Source of the DNA: Ruminococcus sp. YE71
Lineage (GTDB): Bacteria; Bacillota; Clostridia; Oscillospirales; Ruminococcaceae
Reading direction: 5' to 3'
DNA length: 64,000 nt
NCBI RefSeq assembly: GCF_900119155.1
Contig: NZ_FPIR01000004.1
Span: 25,937-89,936 of the forward strand
Part shown: piece by piece, positions 44,577-50,750 of the stretch
Position numbering within the stretch: the first letter of the stretch is position 1
How the letters are laid out: the number at the start of each line of letters is the position of its first letter
Translations under genes and position numbers: made by a program
Notes under the pieces: model-generated
Seen by the model: the letters and a program-made list of their open reading frames with translations, nothing else
Told to the model about the DNA's origin: nothing
Database searches by the model: none

Positions 44577-44903
44577 TCAAACCTCTCCGTCATCCTCAAA
44601 GTCATACATTTCTCTGAGCCTTTCGATGAACACAGCTCCCACGCGCTCATACTCGGCATCGTCCTCGATGGTGACCATCATTTCGTCGTCGCCCTCATAC
44701 TCACTCTTGAGTATCACGACCTCGCCGTCGTACTCCAGCAGTTTTTCGGGATCATCGAAATAAGGTGTCAGAGCGAAATATTTTTCGCCCTCGTACTCCA
44801 TCACGTCGAGCAGCTCAAACGCCTGTTCATTGCCGTCCTCGTCTTCAAGGGTATATATATCGGGGGTGTAATCATTCATCCCGTCTTTGATCTCTTCTGA
44901 CAT
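44577..44903 (-). CDS. DUF1292 family protein
   Basis: 108 residues, very acidic. It carries the DUF1292 core: DIYTLEDEDGNEQAFELLDV, YEGEKYFALTP and VVILKSEYEGDDEMMVTIED. The function of this widespread Firmicutes family is not established. The second ATG (44903) has GGAG nine bases upstream and is preferred over the one two codons earlier. The operon arrangement usual in other Clostridia (with a Holliday resolvase) is not present here. Confidence 0.88.
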   Translation of the reverse strand: MSEEIKDGMNDYTPDIYTLEDEDGNEQAFELLDVMEYEGEKYFALTPYFDDPEKLLEYDGEVVILKSEYEGDDEMMVTIEDDAEYERVGAVFIERLREMYDFEDDGEV

Positions 44904-44947
44904 GGGCATTATCTCCTTTCCCGCGGTACTCCATACCGCTCAAAGAT

Positions 44948-44976
44948 ATTATATCACACTTATAAAAAGTTGTCAA
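44948..44976 (-). promoter_or_regulatory. SigA promoter of the DUF1292 gene
   Basis: On the minus strand, TTGACA (44976-44971) and TATAAT (44953-44948), 17-bp spacer: a perfect consensus, divergent from the promoter at 45046. Confidence 0.85.
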
Positions 44977-45045
44977 GCAAAAAAATAACCAAAAAACCGT
45001 CCCAAAATTTGCACAAAATAATTCTAATTTTTTTGAGAATTTCTA

Positions 45046-45074
45046 TTGACAAGCTACAAGATTTGTGATATACT
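45046..45074 (+). promoter_or_regulatory. SigA promoter of the 1.4-kb non-canonical transcript
   Basis: TTGACA (45046-45051) and TATACT (45069-45074), 17-bp spacer. The predicted start is near 45081. No conventional gene follows for 1.5 kb on this strand. Confidence 0.85.
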
Positions 45075-45290
45075 AAGAACATAGAAAAGCAGAACACCTA
45101 AAGCAAACGAAAAGAAAGCTCAGGAGGCGGGAGCCGATCGGGGCGCTTAACGGAAGCGAAAAGGTTTCGGAGCTTTTCATAACATATCCGCAGCAGGCGG
45201 AGGCTACGGTCCGGACAAATCCCTGCCAGACGTACCAATGTTCGGGGTGTACCGCAGGTGCTGCAAATTTTAGCGAAAGGAGCGAGTCCA

Positions 45291-45341
45291 ATGGATGTAT
45301 CAGAAATTAAGCAGAGTTCTCCGAGGCTCGCCGAAGTCTGA
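45291..45341 (+). CDS. Micro-ORF of 16 codons in the 1.4-kb unit
   Basis: ATG with AAAGGAGCGAG nine bases upstream; encodes MDVSEIKQSSPRLAEV. A -1 shift near its stop would continue into the 45311-45505 open frame. Translation is unproven. Confidence 0.35.
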   Translation: MDVSEIKQSSPRLAEV

Positions 45342-45361
45342 TCATAAGTGAGGGCGAAGAT

Positions 45362-45505
45362 GTGAGGACAGTGACCCGAATTCCGGGAAGCGAACAGTCC
45401 ACTCCCCTTTTAAGTAAGTTGTACGATGACTCGGTAAGGCTCGGTTACGATGTAACTACCACAACGTTTATGCAGCTTGTACTCTGCTATAAAACATCAC
45501 CTTAA
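45362..45505 (+). CDS. Possible 47-residue small protein (GTG start)
   Basis: The longest frame in the unit. A GTG at 45362 is preceded by GAGGGCGAAGAT. The product begins VRTVTRIPGSEQSTPLLSKL, then YDDSVRLGYDVTTTTF and ends CYKTSP. The frame itself is open from 45311 and lies -1 relative to the 16-codon ORF, so frameshifting or an ancestral frameshift mutation could join them. No family is recognised. Confidence 0.25.
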   Translation: MRTVTRIPGSEQSTPLLSKLYDDSVRLGYDVTTTTFMQLVLCYKTSP

Positions 45506-45601
45506 AACTGAATCCACGGCACAGACCGCGGGACTTTATAAAACAGAAAATCTGTACGGTCGATCAGTACCGTAAATCCGATATAAAAGGACGTGGTTGT
45601 C

Positions 45602-45637
45602 ATGATCGAAAGGCTCTACAGACTTGATATATCATGA
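45602..45637 (+). CDS. Micro-ORF of 11 codons (MIERLYRLDIS)
   Basis: AAAAGGACG lies nine bases upstream. The start and stop codons fall in opposite arms of the perfect inverted repeat TTGTCATGAT/ATCATGACAA, so folding would occlude the ATG. The next Shine-Dalgarno begins two bases after the stop, followed by a three-codon frame, MHR, at 45654. Confidence 0.3.
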   Translation: MIERLYRLDIS

Positions 45638-45708
45638 CAAAGGAGTGTTTCCGATGCACAGGTAGAAACTTTTTCAGACGAATCTATTCGTAAGGGAGTT
45701 GAGGTCTT

Positions 45709-45744
45709 ATGAAAGTCCTCTTTAAACTAACGGATATTAAATAA
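45709..45744 (+). CDS. Micro-ORF of 11 codons (MKVLFKLTDIK)
   Basis: AAGGGAGTTGAGG upstream. The ATG sits in the loop of a GAGGTC/GTCCTC-type hairpin. It is followed by CAGGAGTGTTTCCC and a two-codon frame, MY, at 45761. Confidence 0.3.
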   Translation: MKVLFKLTDIK

Positions 45745-45815
45745 GTCAGGAGTGTTTCCCATGTACTAAGCAGAATTTCCCCCGACAACAAGATCGTCAA
45801 AGGAGTTGTTGCTCT

Positions 45816-45848
45816 ATGAAAACTTCAAGAAAGTTTACGATCCCTTAG
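45816..45848 (+). CDS. Micro-ORF of 10 codons (MKTSRKFTIP)
   Basis: AAAGGAGTTG lies about nine bases before the ATG. The frame contains an AAACTT/AAGTTT hairpin. It ends three bases before the next Shine-Dalgarno motif. Confidence 0.3.
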   Translation: MKTSRKFTIP

Positions 45849-45867
45849 AAAGTCAGGAGTGATTCCC

Positions 45868-45903
45868 ATGTACCTATCGGTAAGGCAATCAGATCGCCGA
45901 TAG
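45868..45903 (+). CDS. Micro-ORF of 11 codons (MYLSVRQSDRR)
   Basis: CAGGAGTGATTCCC precedes the ATG. The CTATCGG/CCGATAG stem spans the frame with the stop codon in its 3' arm. Its upstream motif is nearly identical to that of the two-codon frame at 45761. Confidence 0.3.
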   Translation: MYLSVRQSDRR

Positions 45904-46053
45904 CCTTTAACCAAGGCACCTTAACTTAGAATCCAATTGCTTCGAGCAGCAGATCGGGCTCGGAAACGGATGCCGCTAATGTCACGGCGACCGGAGTACG
46001 GGGGATCGGGCAGCGAGAGGCTTGCTAAAATATTACGACTGGAGTGGTGCTTG

Positions 46054-46092
46054 ATGATCAAAATGAGTACCTGTACGAGACGGAATATTTAG
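46054..46092 (+). CDS. Micro-ORF of 12 codons in duplicated module, copy A (MIKMSTCTRRNI)
   Basis: TGGAGTGGTGCTTG precedes the ATG. It ends in the conserved block AATATTTAG, followed by AAGGAGTGAGTCCAAAGG. Copy B at 46290 has the same position, a similar length and the same NI-stop. Confidence 0.3.
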   Translation: MIKMSTCTRRNI

Positions 46093-46289
46093 ATGTAAGG
46101 AGTGAGTCCAAAGGTTACTTTAGTTTGGCATTAGGATCTTAGATTGAGCCGAACGTCGGCTCTCACCAAGCGCACGGTGCGCAGAACGCAGATCAGGGTT
46201 CAGACCGCTAATGTCACGGTCGTCGCCACCCGAAGTCCGCGGGGCACACGGAGTGTATGCGATATTTTATCGACAAGGAGTGATGCATA

Positions 46290-46325
46290 ATGAAAGTGCT
46301 CACGGTAATGAGGATGAATATTTAG
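46290..46325 (+). CDS. Micro-ORF of 11 codons in duplicated module, copy B (MKVLTVMRMNI)
   Basis: AAGGAGTGATGCATA precedes the ATG. It ends AATATTTAG as copy A does, followed by AAAGGGTGAGTCCAAAG. It shares MKVL with the frame at 45709. Confidence 0.3.
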   Translation: MKVLTVMRMNI

Positions 46326-46463
46326 CAGGAAAGGGTGAGTCCAAAGACTAATTCAGCTTGACATTAGGATTTATTACACAGCGAAAGGAACGAGTCCAAT
46401 GAGATAGGGTACCTTTTAAAATCTGTGAAAGGTGTTTATTCCAATGGCTTAATTCGATAATTC

Positions 46464-46513
46464 AGCTCTGCGATCGGCGTTCGGTCGCAGAGCTTTTCAT
46501 TTCTTTCTTTTTT
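46464..46513 (+). terminator. Intrinsic terminator of the 1.4-kb unit
   Basis: AGCTCTGCGATCG and CGGTCGCAGAGCT form a long GC-rich stem (46464-46494) followed by TTTTCATTTCTTTCTTTTTT. Confidence 0.88.
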
Positions 46514-46539
46514 AGGCGGTGAAATTCAAACGTCCCCCC

Positions 46540-46612
46540 ACCCATCCAACAGACGACATATTAAAAGTCTTTGGAAGGAGGTTCTCCCCCAGTTAAACCC
46601 GCAGTCAACAGC
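46540..46612. repeat. Half copy of the MITE-like repeat (R7)
   Basis: Only the right end is present: CCAACAGACGACATATTAAA, AGTCTTTGGAAGG, then GGTTCTCCCCC and AACCCGCAGTCAAC. It lies between the terminator of the 1.4-kb unit and the convergent PHP-phosphatase gene. Confidence 0.6.
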
Positions 46613-46632
46613 AAATATTCCGTTATATTTTG

Positions 46633-47472
46633 TCACAGCTTCTCAAACTGCGGCTTGCGTCCGCGGTAGACGGCGATGTATTTAAAGCCTGCCTCCTGCG
46701 CCAGCTGTTCGCCGTCGTCTATCCCTGCGCCCAGGTCTGCCGCCTTGTGAGCGTCCGAACCGACCGTGATTATCTCGCCGCCGCACTCGCGGTAGAGCCG
46801 AACGTATTCGAGGTCGGGGAGCGTCCTGCCAAAGCGCTGACGCAGTCCCGAAGTGTTGATCTCGATGCCGCGTCCGTTTTCCGCGAGGGTTCGGAAAATC
46901 GCTCGGATGACCTCGTCATAGCGCTTCATGTCGAGCACGATGCCGCACTCGCCCGTGATGTACCGCAGCGGATAGGTCAGGTGTCCAAGCACGTCGAAAC
47001 TCACCTGTCGGCACATTTCGAGCGTCTCGGCGAAGCAGTCGTCCATCAGGGAGTATATCTCGGCCAGCTCCATTTTGCGGTAGTCGAGCCAGTAGAAATC
47101 ATCGCGGTCGGCGTTCATATGGTGCGACCCGATCACGAAATCAAGCTCGGGTCGGGAAAGTATCGTCTCGGCGGCGGTGCGGTTTTGCAGCGGCTGCCCC
47201 AGCTCGGTCCCGCAGAGCAGGAACGGATAACGCTCTTTCAGCTCGGCGATGCGCGTGATGCTCGCCTGCGCATAGTCGCGGGAGCCGTACATCTCCTTAT
47301 CGACGGTCACTTCCCTGCCGAGTTCGTCGAGCGGCAGCCACAAATTGCAGTCGCAGTGGTCGGTCACGGCGAGCGCTTTCAGCCCGAGCTCGGCGGCTCG
47401 GCGGCACATCTCCTCGGGCGAGGATGAAGCGTCGGGCGAATAGGAAGTGTGAGTGTGCATATCTGCGGTCAT
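46633..47472 (-). CDS. PHP-family histidinol-phosphatase (HisJ/HisK-like)
   Basis: 279 residues. PHP metal-site motifs are intact: DMHTHTSYSPDA near the N-terminus, AVTDHCD, a mid-protein IGSHHMN and the C-terminal VGSDAHKAADLG. The family hydrolyses histidinol phosphate in histidine synthesis, though some members have other phosphoesterase substrates. No other his genes are nearby, so the assignment is by family only. CGGAGGGACTGCAAA before ATG 47472 fixes the start against a longer open frame upstream. Confidence 0.85.
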   Translation of the reverse strand: MTADMHTHTSYSPDASSSPEEMCRRAAELGLKALAVTDHCDCNLWLPLDELGREVTVDKEMYGSRDYAQASITRIAELKERYPFLLCGTELGQPLQNRTAAETILSRPELDFVIGSHHMNADRDDFYWLDYRKMELAEIYSLMDDCFAETLEMCRQVSFDVLGHLTYPLRYITGECGIVLDMKRYDEVIRAIFRTLAENGRGIEINTSGLRQRFGRTLPDLEYVRLYRECGGEIITVGSDAHKAADLGAGIDDGEQLAQEAGFKYIAVYRGRKPQFEKL

Positions 47473-47624
47473 TTTGCAGTCCCTCCGATGAAATGAAATG
47501 TTTACGAGTCTATTATACCACACCGCAGGCGTTCTGCGAAACGGGCAAATGTTACAAATTTTCGCCCTCACGATTAACATTTCGGTCATAGCAGAATAAT
47601 TCACATATATTTTTCGGAAACTTC

Positions 47625-47652
47625 GTCAACCTGTCAGCTGTCAGAGGTTGAT
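47625..47652 (+). promoter_or_regulatory. Likely BirA operator of bioY
   Basis: GTCAACC (47625-47631) and GGTTGAT (47646-47652) are inverted half-sites separated by 14 bp. They resemble the BirA box (GTTAACC-N14/16-GGTTAAC). The right half overlaps the -35 box of the bioY promoter, so bound BirA would block transcription when biotin is plentiful. Confidence 0.6.
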
Positions 47653-47676
47653 ATAATCCCGCAAGCGTGATATAAT
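47648..47676 (+). promoter_or_regulatory. SigA promoter of bioY
   Basis: TTGATA (47648-47653) and TATAAT (47671-47676), 17-bp spacer. A second TATAAT at 47652-47657 lacks a good -35. Confidence 0.75.
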
Positions 47677-47708
47677 AACATCAACAAAATCAATCGGAGA
47701 TGATCGTA

Positions 47709-48272
47709 ATGGAAGAAACATCAGCAAAAAGCTTCATGTCCGTCAAGGATATGACCTTCACAGCAATAATGACAGTGCTCATCGCGGTATGTTCGTGGAT
47801 CTCGCTGCCGATCGGAAGCGTGCCGTTCACCCTGCAAACCTTCGGTATTTTCTGCGCCGCGATGCTGCTGGGCGGCAAGCGCGGAACACTCGCGGTGCTG
47901 GTCTACCTGCTGCTCGGAGCGCTGGGCGTGCCCGTTTTCGCGCAGTTTACAAGCGGGATCGGCATACTGGCGGGCACTACGGGCGGCTACCTGATCGGGT
48001 TCCTGATAATCCCTGCGCTGGTCCTTCTGACCGAAAAACTGCTCGGCGAGAAGCTGAACCTGCCGATACAGATCGGCGTGCTGATCCTCGGGCTGGTGCT
48101 GTGCTACACCTTCGGCACGGCGTGGTTCATCAAGGTCTACTCCGAGAAAGCGGCCGTGACCGTCGGGACTGCGCTGAAATGGTGCGTTCTGCCGTTCATC
48201 CTGCCCGATCTCGGCAAGCTCGCGCTGGCGACGGTGATCTCGGGACGTCTGAAAAAGTATGTCCGTTTATAA
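47709..48272 (+). CDS. bioY: Biotin transporter S component BioY
   Basis: 187 residues, about six transmembrane helices. It has the BioY hallmarks SLPIGSVPFTLQTFGIF, AMLLGGKRGTLAVLVYLLLG, LGVPVFAQFTSGIGILAGTT and GGYLIGFLI. It is the substrate-binding membrane component of an ECF biotin importer; the energising EcfA/T genes are elsewhere. The ATG at 47709 has GGAG nine bases upstream and is preferred over one three codons earlier. The likely BirA operator upstream fits biotin control. Imported biotin would serve the carboxyltransferase carrier at 57.8 kb. It overlaps the next gene. Confidence 0.94.
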   Translation: MEETSAKSFMSVKDMTFTAIMTVLIAVCSWISLPIGSVPFTLQTFGIFCAAMLLGGKRGTLAVLVYLLLGALGVPVFAQFTSGIGILAGTTGGYLIGFLIIPALVLLTEKLLGEKLNLPIQIGVLILGLVLCYTFGTAWFIKVYSEKAAVTVGTALKWCVLPFILPDLGKLALATVISGRLKKYVRL

Positions 48273-48648
48273 GCTGCGGCCGCATCACCTGCTCTGCATC
48301 GGATTCTTCGAGGGGAAGGGCTACGATGACGGTTTTACGGCGAACATGGCGAGGGTCGTCGGGCTGCTTGCCGAGGACGGTTCGGAAGTCGAGCTGACCC
48401 GTTCAGCCGACCTCATCTGTGCCGCCTGTCCCAACGACCTGAACGGCTGCTGCACCTCGACCGACAAAGTCCGCAGGTACGACAGCGCGGTGATGGACCT
48501 CTGCGGCCTGCGCGAGGGCGAGGTCTATACGGCTCGCGAGCTGTTCGACAAAACGAGGGAGCGCACCATACTGAGCGGCAGGCTCGGCGAAGTCTGCGGC
48601 GACTGCTGCTGGGCGGACATCTGCCGCGGCAAGACCTATAACGCATAA
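48259..48648 (+). CDS. DUF1284 cysteine-rich protein
   Basis: 129 residues. It opens YKLRPHHLLCIGFFEGKGY and is cysteine-rich: ADLICAACPNDLNGCCTS, and a C-terminal GEVCGDCCWADICRG. This matches DUF1284, a family suggested to bind an iron-sulfur cluster; its function is unknown. It overlaps the end of bioY by 14 bp in another frame, so the two are translationally linked. Whether it takes part in biotin uptake is unknown. Confidence 0.85.
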   Translation: MSVYKLRPHHLLCIGFFEGKGYDDGFTANMARVVGLLAEDGSEVELTRSADLICAACPNDLNGCCTSTDKVRRYDSAVMDLCGLREGEVYTARELFDKTRERTILSGRLGEVCGDCCWADICRGKTYNA

Positions 48649-48651
48649 AAA

Positions 48652-48682
48652 ACCGACCGGGCTGTAAACAGCTCGGTCGGTA
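48652..48682 (+). terminator. Intrinsic terminator of the bioY operon
   Basis: ACCGACCGGGCTGT and ACAGCTCGGTCGGT arms around AA, then TATAATTTT; an A-tract on the other side suggests bidirectional use. Confidence 0.85.
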
Positions 48683-48711
48683 TAATTTTCATTTTACGCG
48701 GTCAGAGGAGA

Positions 48712-50118
48712 TCACTTTCTCTTCTTAACTACGATAGCTGCACCTGCAAGAAGTGCTGCGATGCCTGCGATAGCCTGGAGCGGAGTGCTGGAAGCACCGG
48801 TCTTAGCAACAGCGTCGCCGCTGATGGTAGAAGACGAGCTCTGGGGCAGTTCGAGGTTGTAGTAGATGGTCTTCTTCTGGGTCTCAACGCCGTCAGCAGT
48901 TCTCAGGTAGAAGCTGAACGGAACGTTGTGGCCGGGAGTGCTGATGTTGATGGTCTTGGACCAGTTAACGCCGTCAGTAGAGATCTCAACATAGTCGCCG
49001 AGCGGATAGATGTCGAACGGAGCCTTGTTGATATCGCTGTCGGGAACTACATCGGGGTACGGAAGCTCGGAAATGATACCGTTGGTGCCGTAAGAACCGT
49101 TGATAGCCTCAGGGATGAATGCGATGGACTGACCCTGGATAGCAACGAGAGTATCAAGAGCGTGGTCAGAAGTATCTGCAACAGCGATCTTGATGGTCAC
49201 CTCTTCGCCCTTAGTGACCTTGGTGGAGCACTTGAGGGTCTTGGAAACGCCCTTAAAGTTACCGATCTGGTCATTCTGAGACTTGGAGATGTAGAGGCTG
49301 GGCTGGCCGTTCTCGTCCTTGTAGTTTCTGATGGAGTCGATGTTTACGGTCTCGCCGTTAGGCAGGTAAGCGATGTTCTCGCCGTTTACGAACAGACCGA
49401 AAGCATCCTGATACTGTGCGGACTGATCCCACTCGTTCGAGAATACGTTATAGTTGAAGTTCAGGTCCTCGCCGTTAGCGATGATCTTGAACTCAAGAGT
49501 AGCGCAGTCGTGGAGCGGATAGTTCGGGAACAGAGCAGCGAGGTCGGGATCGATCTCAACGTCTGTGTGGTTTGTGCCCTTGTAGTTGGAAACAGTAGAG
49601 TCGAAGCTCTTCTGAACGCTGCCGTTGCAGATAGCAAGACCTGCGTCATAGCCTGTTACGGAAGCAGCACCCTGGAAAGCAGTCAGCTGCTGAGACGGGT
49701 CGCTTGCGGTGAACTTTACAGAACCGGGAACGATCTCAACGCCATCATAAAGAAGGGTCTTTACATAGCTCTCAAGATCTGCGTAGGTAACTATCTTGAT
49801 AGGATAGGTACTGTCGGGGTTCTGAACTGTGCCGGTATCCTGCGAGCTGGTATCCTCAGAAGAAGTATCCTCAGAAGAAGTATCCTCGGAAGAGGTAGCT
49901 TCAGAAGAAGCCTCATCGTCGGAAGCATCATCAGAAGATGTATCGTCAGAAGAGGTGCTCTCTGTGGAATCAACAGACTCTACAGACTCAGTGGATGCGC
50001 CCGAAGTCTCGTCGATAAAGCTGTCAGCAGCATCAGCGGTCGCGGTCATGGCAGCCATAGAAAGAGCGAGTGTGAGCGCGGTAGCGGATGCAATAATTCT
50101 CTTGGTATTCACTTTCAT
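48712..50118 (-). CDS. Secreted surface protein with Ser/Asp/Glu repeat linker and C-terminal anchor
   Basis: 468 residues. A signal peptide (to about residue 30) leads into a Ser/Thr/Asp/Glu linker (about 35-100) built from repeated TSSED units. A ~300-residue beta-rich region follows, including FNYNVFSNEWDQSAQYQDAF, which resembles a choice-of-anchor domain. The C-terminus has AKTG, a hydrophobic helix and a KKRK tail, the layout of a sortase substrate with a non-canonical motif (DAVAKTG rather than LPxTG). It is probably displayed on the cell wall; the ligand is unknown. GGGAGG abuts ATG 50118 by three bases. No sortase gene is visible here. Confidence 0.8.
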   Translation of the reverse strand: MKVNTKRIIASATALTLALSMAAMTATADAADSFIDETSGASTESVESVDSTESTSSDDTSSDDASDDEASSEATSSEDTSSEDTSSEDTSSQDTGTVQNPDSTYPIKIVTYADLESYVKTLLYDGVEIVPGSVKFTASDPSQQLTAFQGAASVTGYDAGLAICNGSVQKSFDSTVSNYKGTNHTDVEIDPDLAALFPNYPLHDCATLEFKIIANGEDLNFNYNVFSNEWDQSAQYQDAFGLFVNGENIAYLPNGETVNIDSIRNYKDENGQPSLYISKSQNDQIGNFKGVSKTLKCSTKVTKGEEVTIKIAVADTSDHALDTLVAIQGQSIAFIPEAINGSYGTNGIISELPYPDVVPDSDINKAPFDIYPLGDYVEISTDGVNWSKTINISTPGHNVPFSFYLRTADGVETQKKTIYYNLELPQSSSSTISGDAVAKTGASSTPLQAIAGIAALLAGAAIVVKKRK

Positions 50119-50140
50119 ATCCTCCCAAATATACAATTTT

Positions 50141-50154
50141 GGATATTAATATCC
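50141..50154. promoter_or_regulatory. Perfect palindrome in the surface-protein leader
   Basis: GGATATTAATATCC, 14 bp, lies between the predicted promoter and the ribosome site of the surface-protein gene. A candidate operator; no regulator can be named. Confidence 0.4.
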
Positions 50155-50161
50155 ATCATTT

Positions 50162-50190
50162 ATTTTACACTATTTTAACACATATGTCAA
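50162..50190 (-). promoter_or_regulatory. SigA promoter of the surface-protein gene
   Basis: On the minus strand, TTGACA (50190-50185) and TAAAAT (50167-50162), 17-bp spacer. Confidence 0.75.
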
Positions 50191-50284
50191 TGCACATATC
50201 TTACAAATTAAGCAGCAATTAAATGTCATTTTGTGCAGAATTGTTCAAATTGTATCATTTTCAGGGCCATACAACTTCTAATTA

Positions 50285-50313
50285 TTGACAAAACAGCAAA
50301 AATCGGATATAAT
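50285..50313 (+). promoter_or_regulatory. SigA promoter of the SCP-2 gene
   Basis: TTGACA (50285-50290) and TATAAT (50308-50313), 17-bp spacer: a perfect consensus, divergent from the surface-protein promoter. Confidence 0.85.
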
Positions 50314-50379
50314 TAAGGCATCACCGCGGAGAAAGCGGTACGATATTTGTCAAAGATCATTTACAAGGGGGATCATATC

Positions 50380-50697
50380 ATGACATTTGACGAACTCATG
50401 ACGAAAGTCAAGGGTATGAGCAGCAGAGTCAACGCCGAAGGTGTCGGTTTTCTGGCTGTTCAGGTGAACATCAAGGGTGAGAACGGAGGCGTTTTCTACG
50501 TAGAGGTCAAGGACGGAAAGGTCTCGGCAGAGCCTTACGAGTACAACGACCGCAGCTGTGCCATCACCATGACCAACGAGGATTTCAACAAGCTGATCGA
50601 CGGCGAGCTCGATCCCGTGAAGGCTTTCTTCGGCGGCAAACTCAAAGTTGACGGCGACGTCGGAAAGGCTCTCGAATTCTCGAAGCTGATAAAATAA
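50380..50697 (+). CDS. SCP-2 sterol-transfer-family protein
   Basis: 105 residues, a single SCP-2-like domain: a helical N-terminus, then VQVNIKGENGGVFYVEVKDG, CAITMTNEDFNKLIDGELDP and the C-terminal AFFGGKLKVDGDVGKALEF. In bacteria such small proteins are thought to bind acyl chains or lipids, with no defined pathway. AAGGGGGATCATATC before ATG 50380 makes this start better than the upstream in-frame ATG. It has its own promoter and terminator. Confidence 0.88.
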   Translation: MTFDELMTKVKGMSSRVNAEGVGFLAVQVNIKGENGGVFYVEVKDGKVSAEPYEYNDRSCAITMTNEDFNKLIDGELDPVKAFFGGKLKVDGDVGKALEFSKLIK

Positions 50698-50713
50698 CAT
50701 CCATAAAACAGCG

Positions 50714-50750
50714 CAGGGACGTGTCCTCATCGGGCACGTCCCTGTTTTTT
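50714..50750 (+). terminator. Intrinsic terminator of the SCP-2 gene
   Basis: CAGGGACGTG and CACGTCCCTG arms then TTTTTT, reaching the stop region of the convergent gene. Confidence 0.88.

Larger units (their letters stand above)
45081..46513 (+). ncRNA. Large repetitive hairpin-rich RNA / micro-ORF array
   Basis: A ~1.43-kb unit bounded by a strong SigA promoter and a strong terminator, with no conventional gene. It contains about a dozen Shine-Dalgarno-like motifs of the type AAAGGAGYGAGTCC or CAGGAGTGTTTCCC, many followed after 6-10 nt by ATG and a very short frame. Between 45.64 and 45.86 kb they recur every 53-54 nt. Local hairpins abound: TTGTCATGAT/ATCATGACAA (45597-45641), TACGGT/ACCGTA near 45556-45575, CTATCGG/CCGATAG (45873-45903). 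A ~190-nt module is duplicated (45946-46141 and 46187-46377). A CACCTTAA..AATCCA module recurs at 45499 and 45918. It could be a giant ornate RNA or a polycistronic micro-peptide message. I cannot assign it to OLE, GOLLD, ROOL or HEARO from memory. Confidence 0.7.

Noticed and set aside
45637..45903. CRISPR-like periodicity (53-54 nt)
   Set aside because: The repeated motif is short and degenerate, the intervals are partly conserved and hairpin-forming, and there are no cas genes. It is not a CRISPR array.
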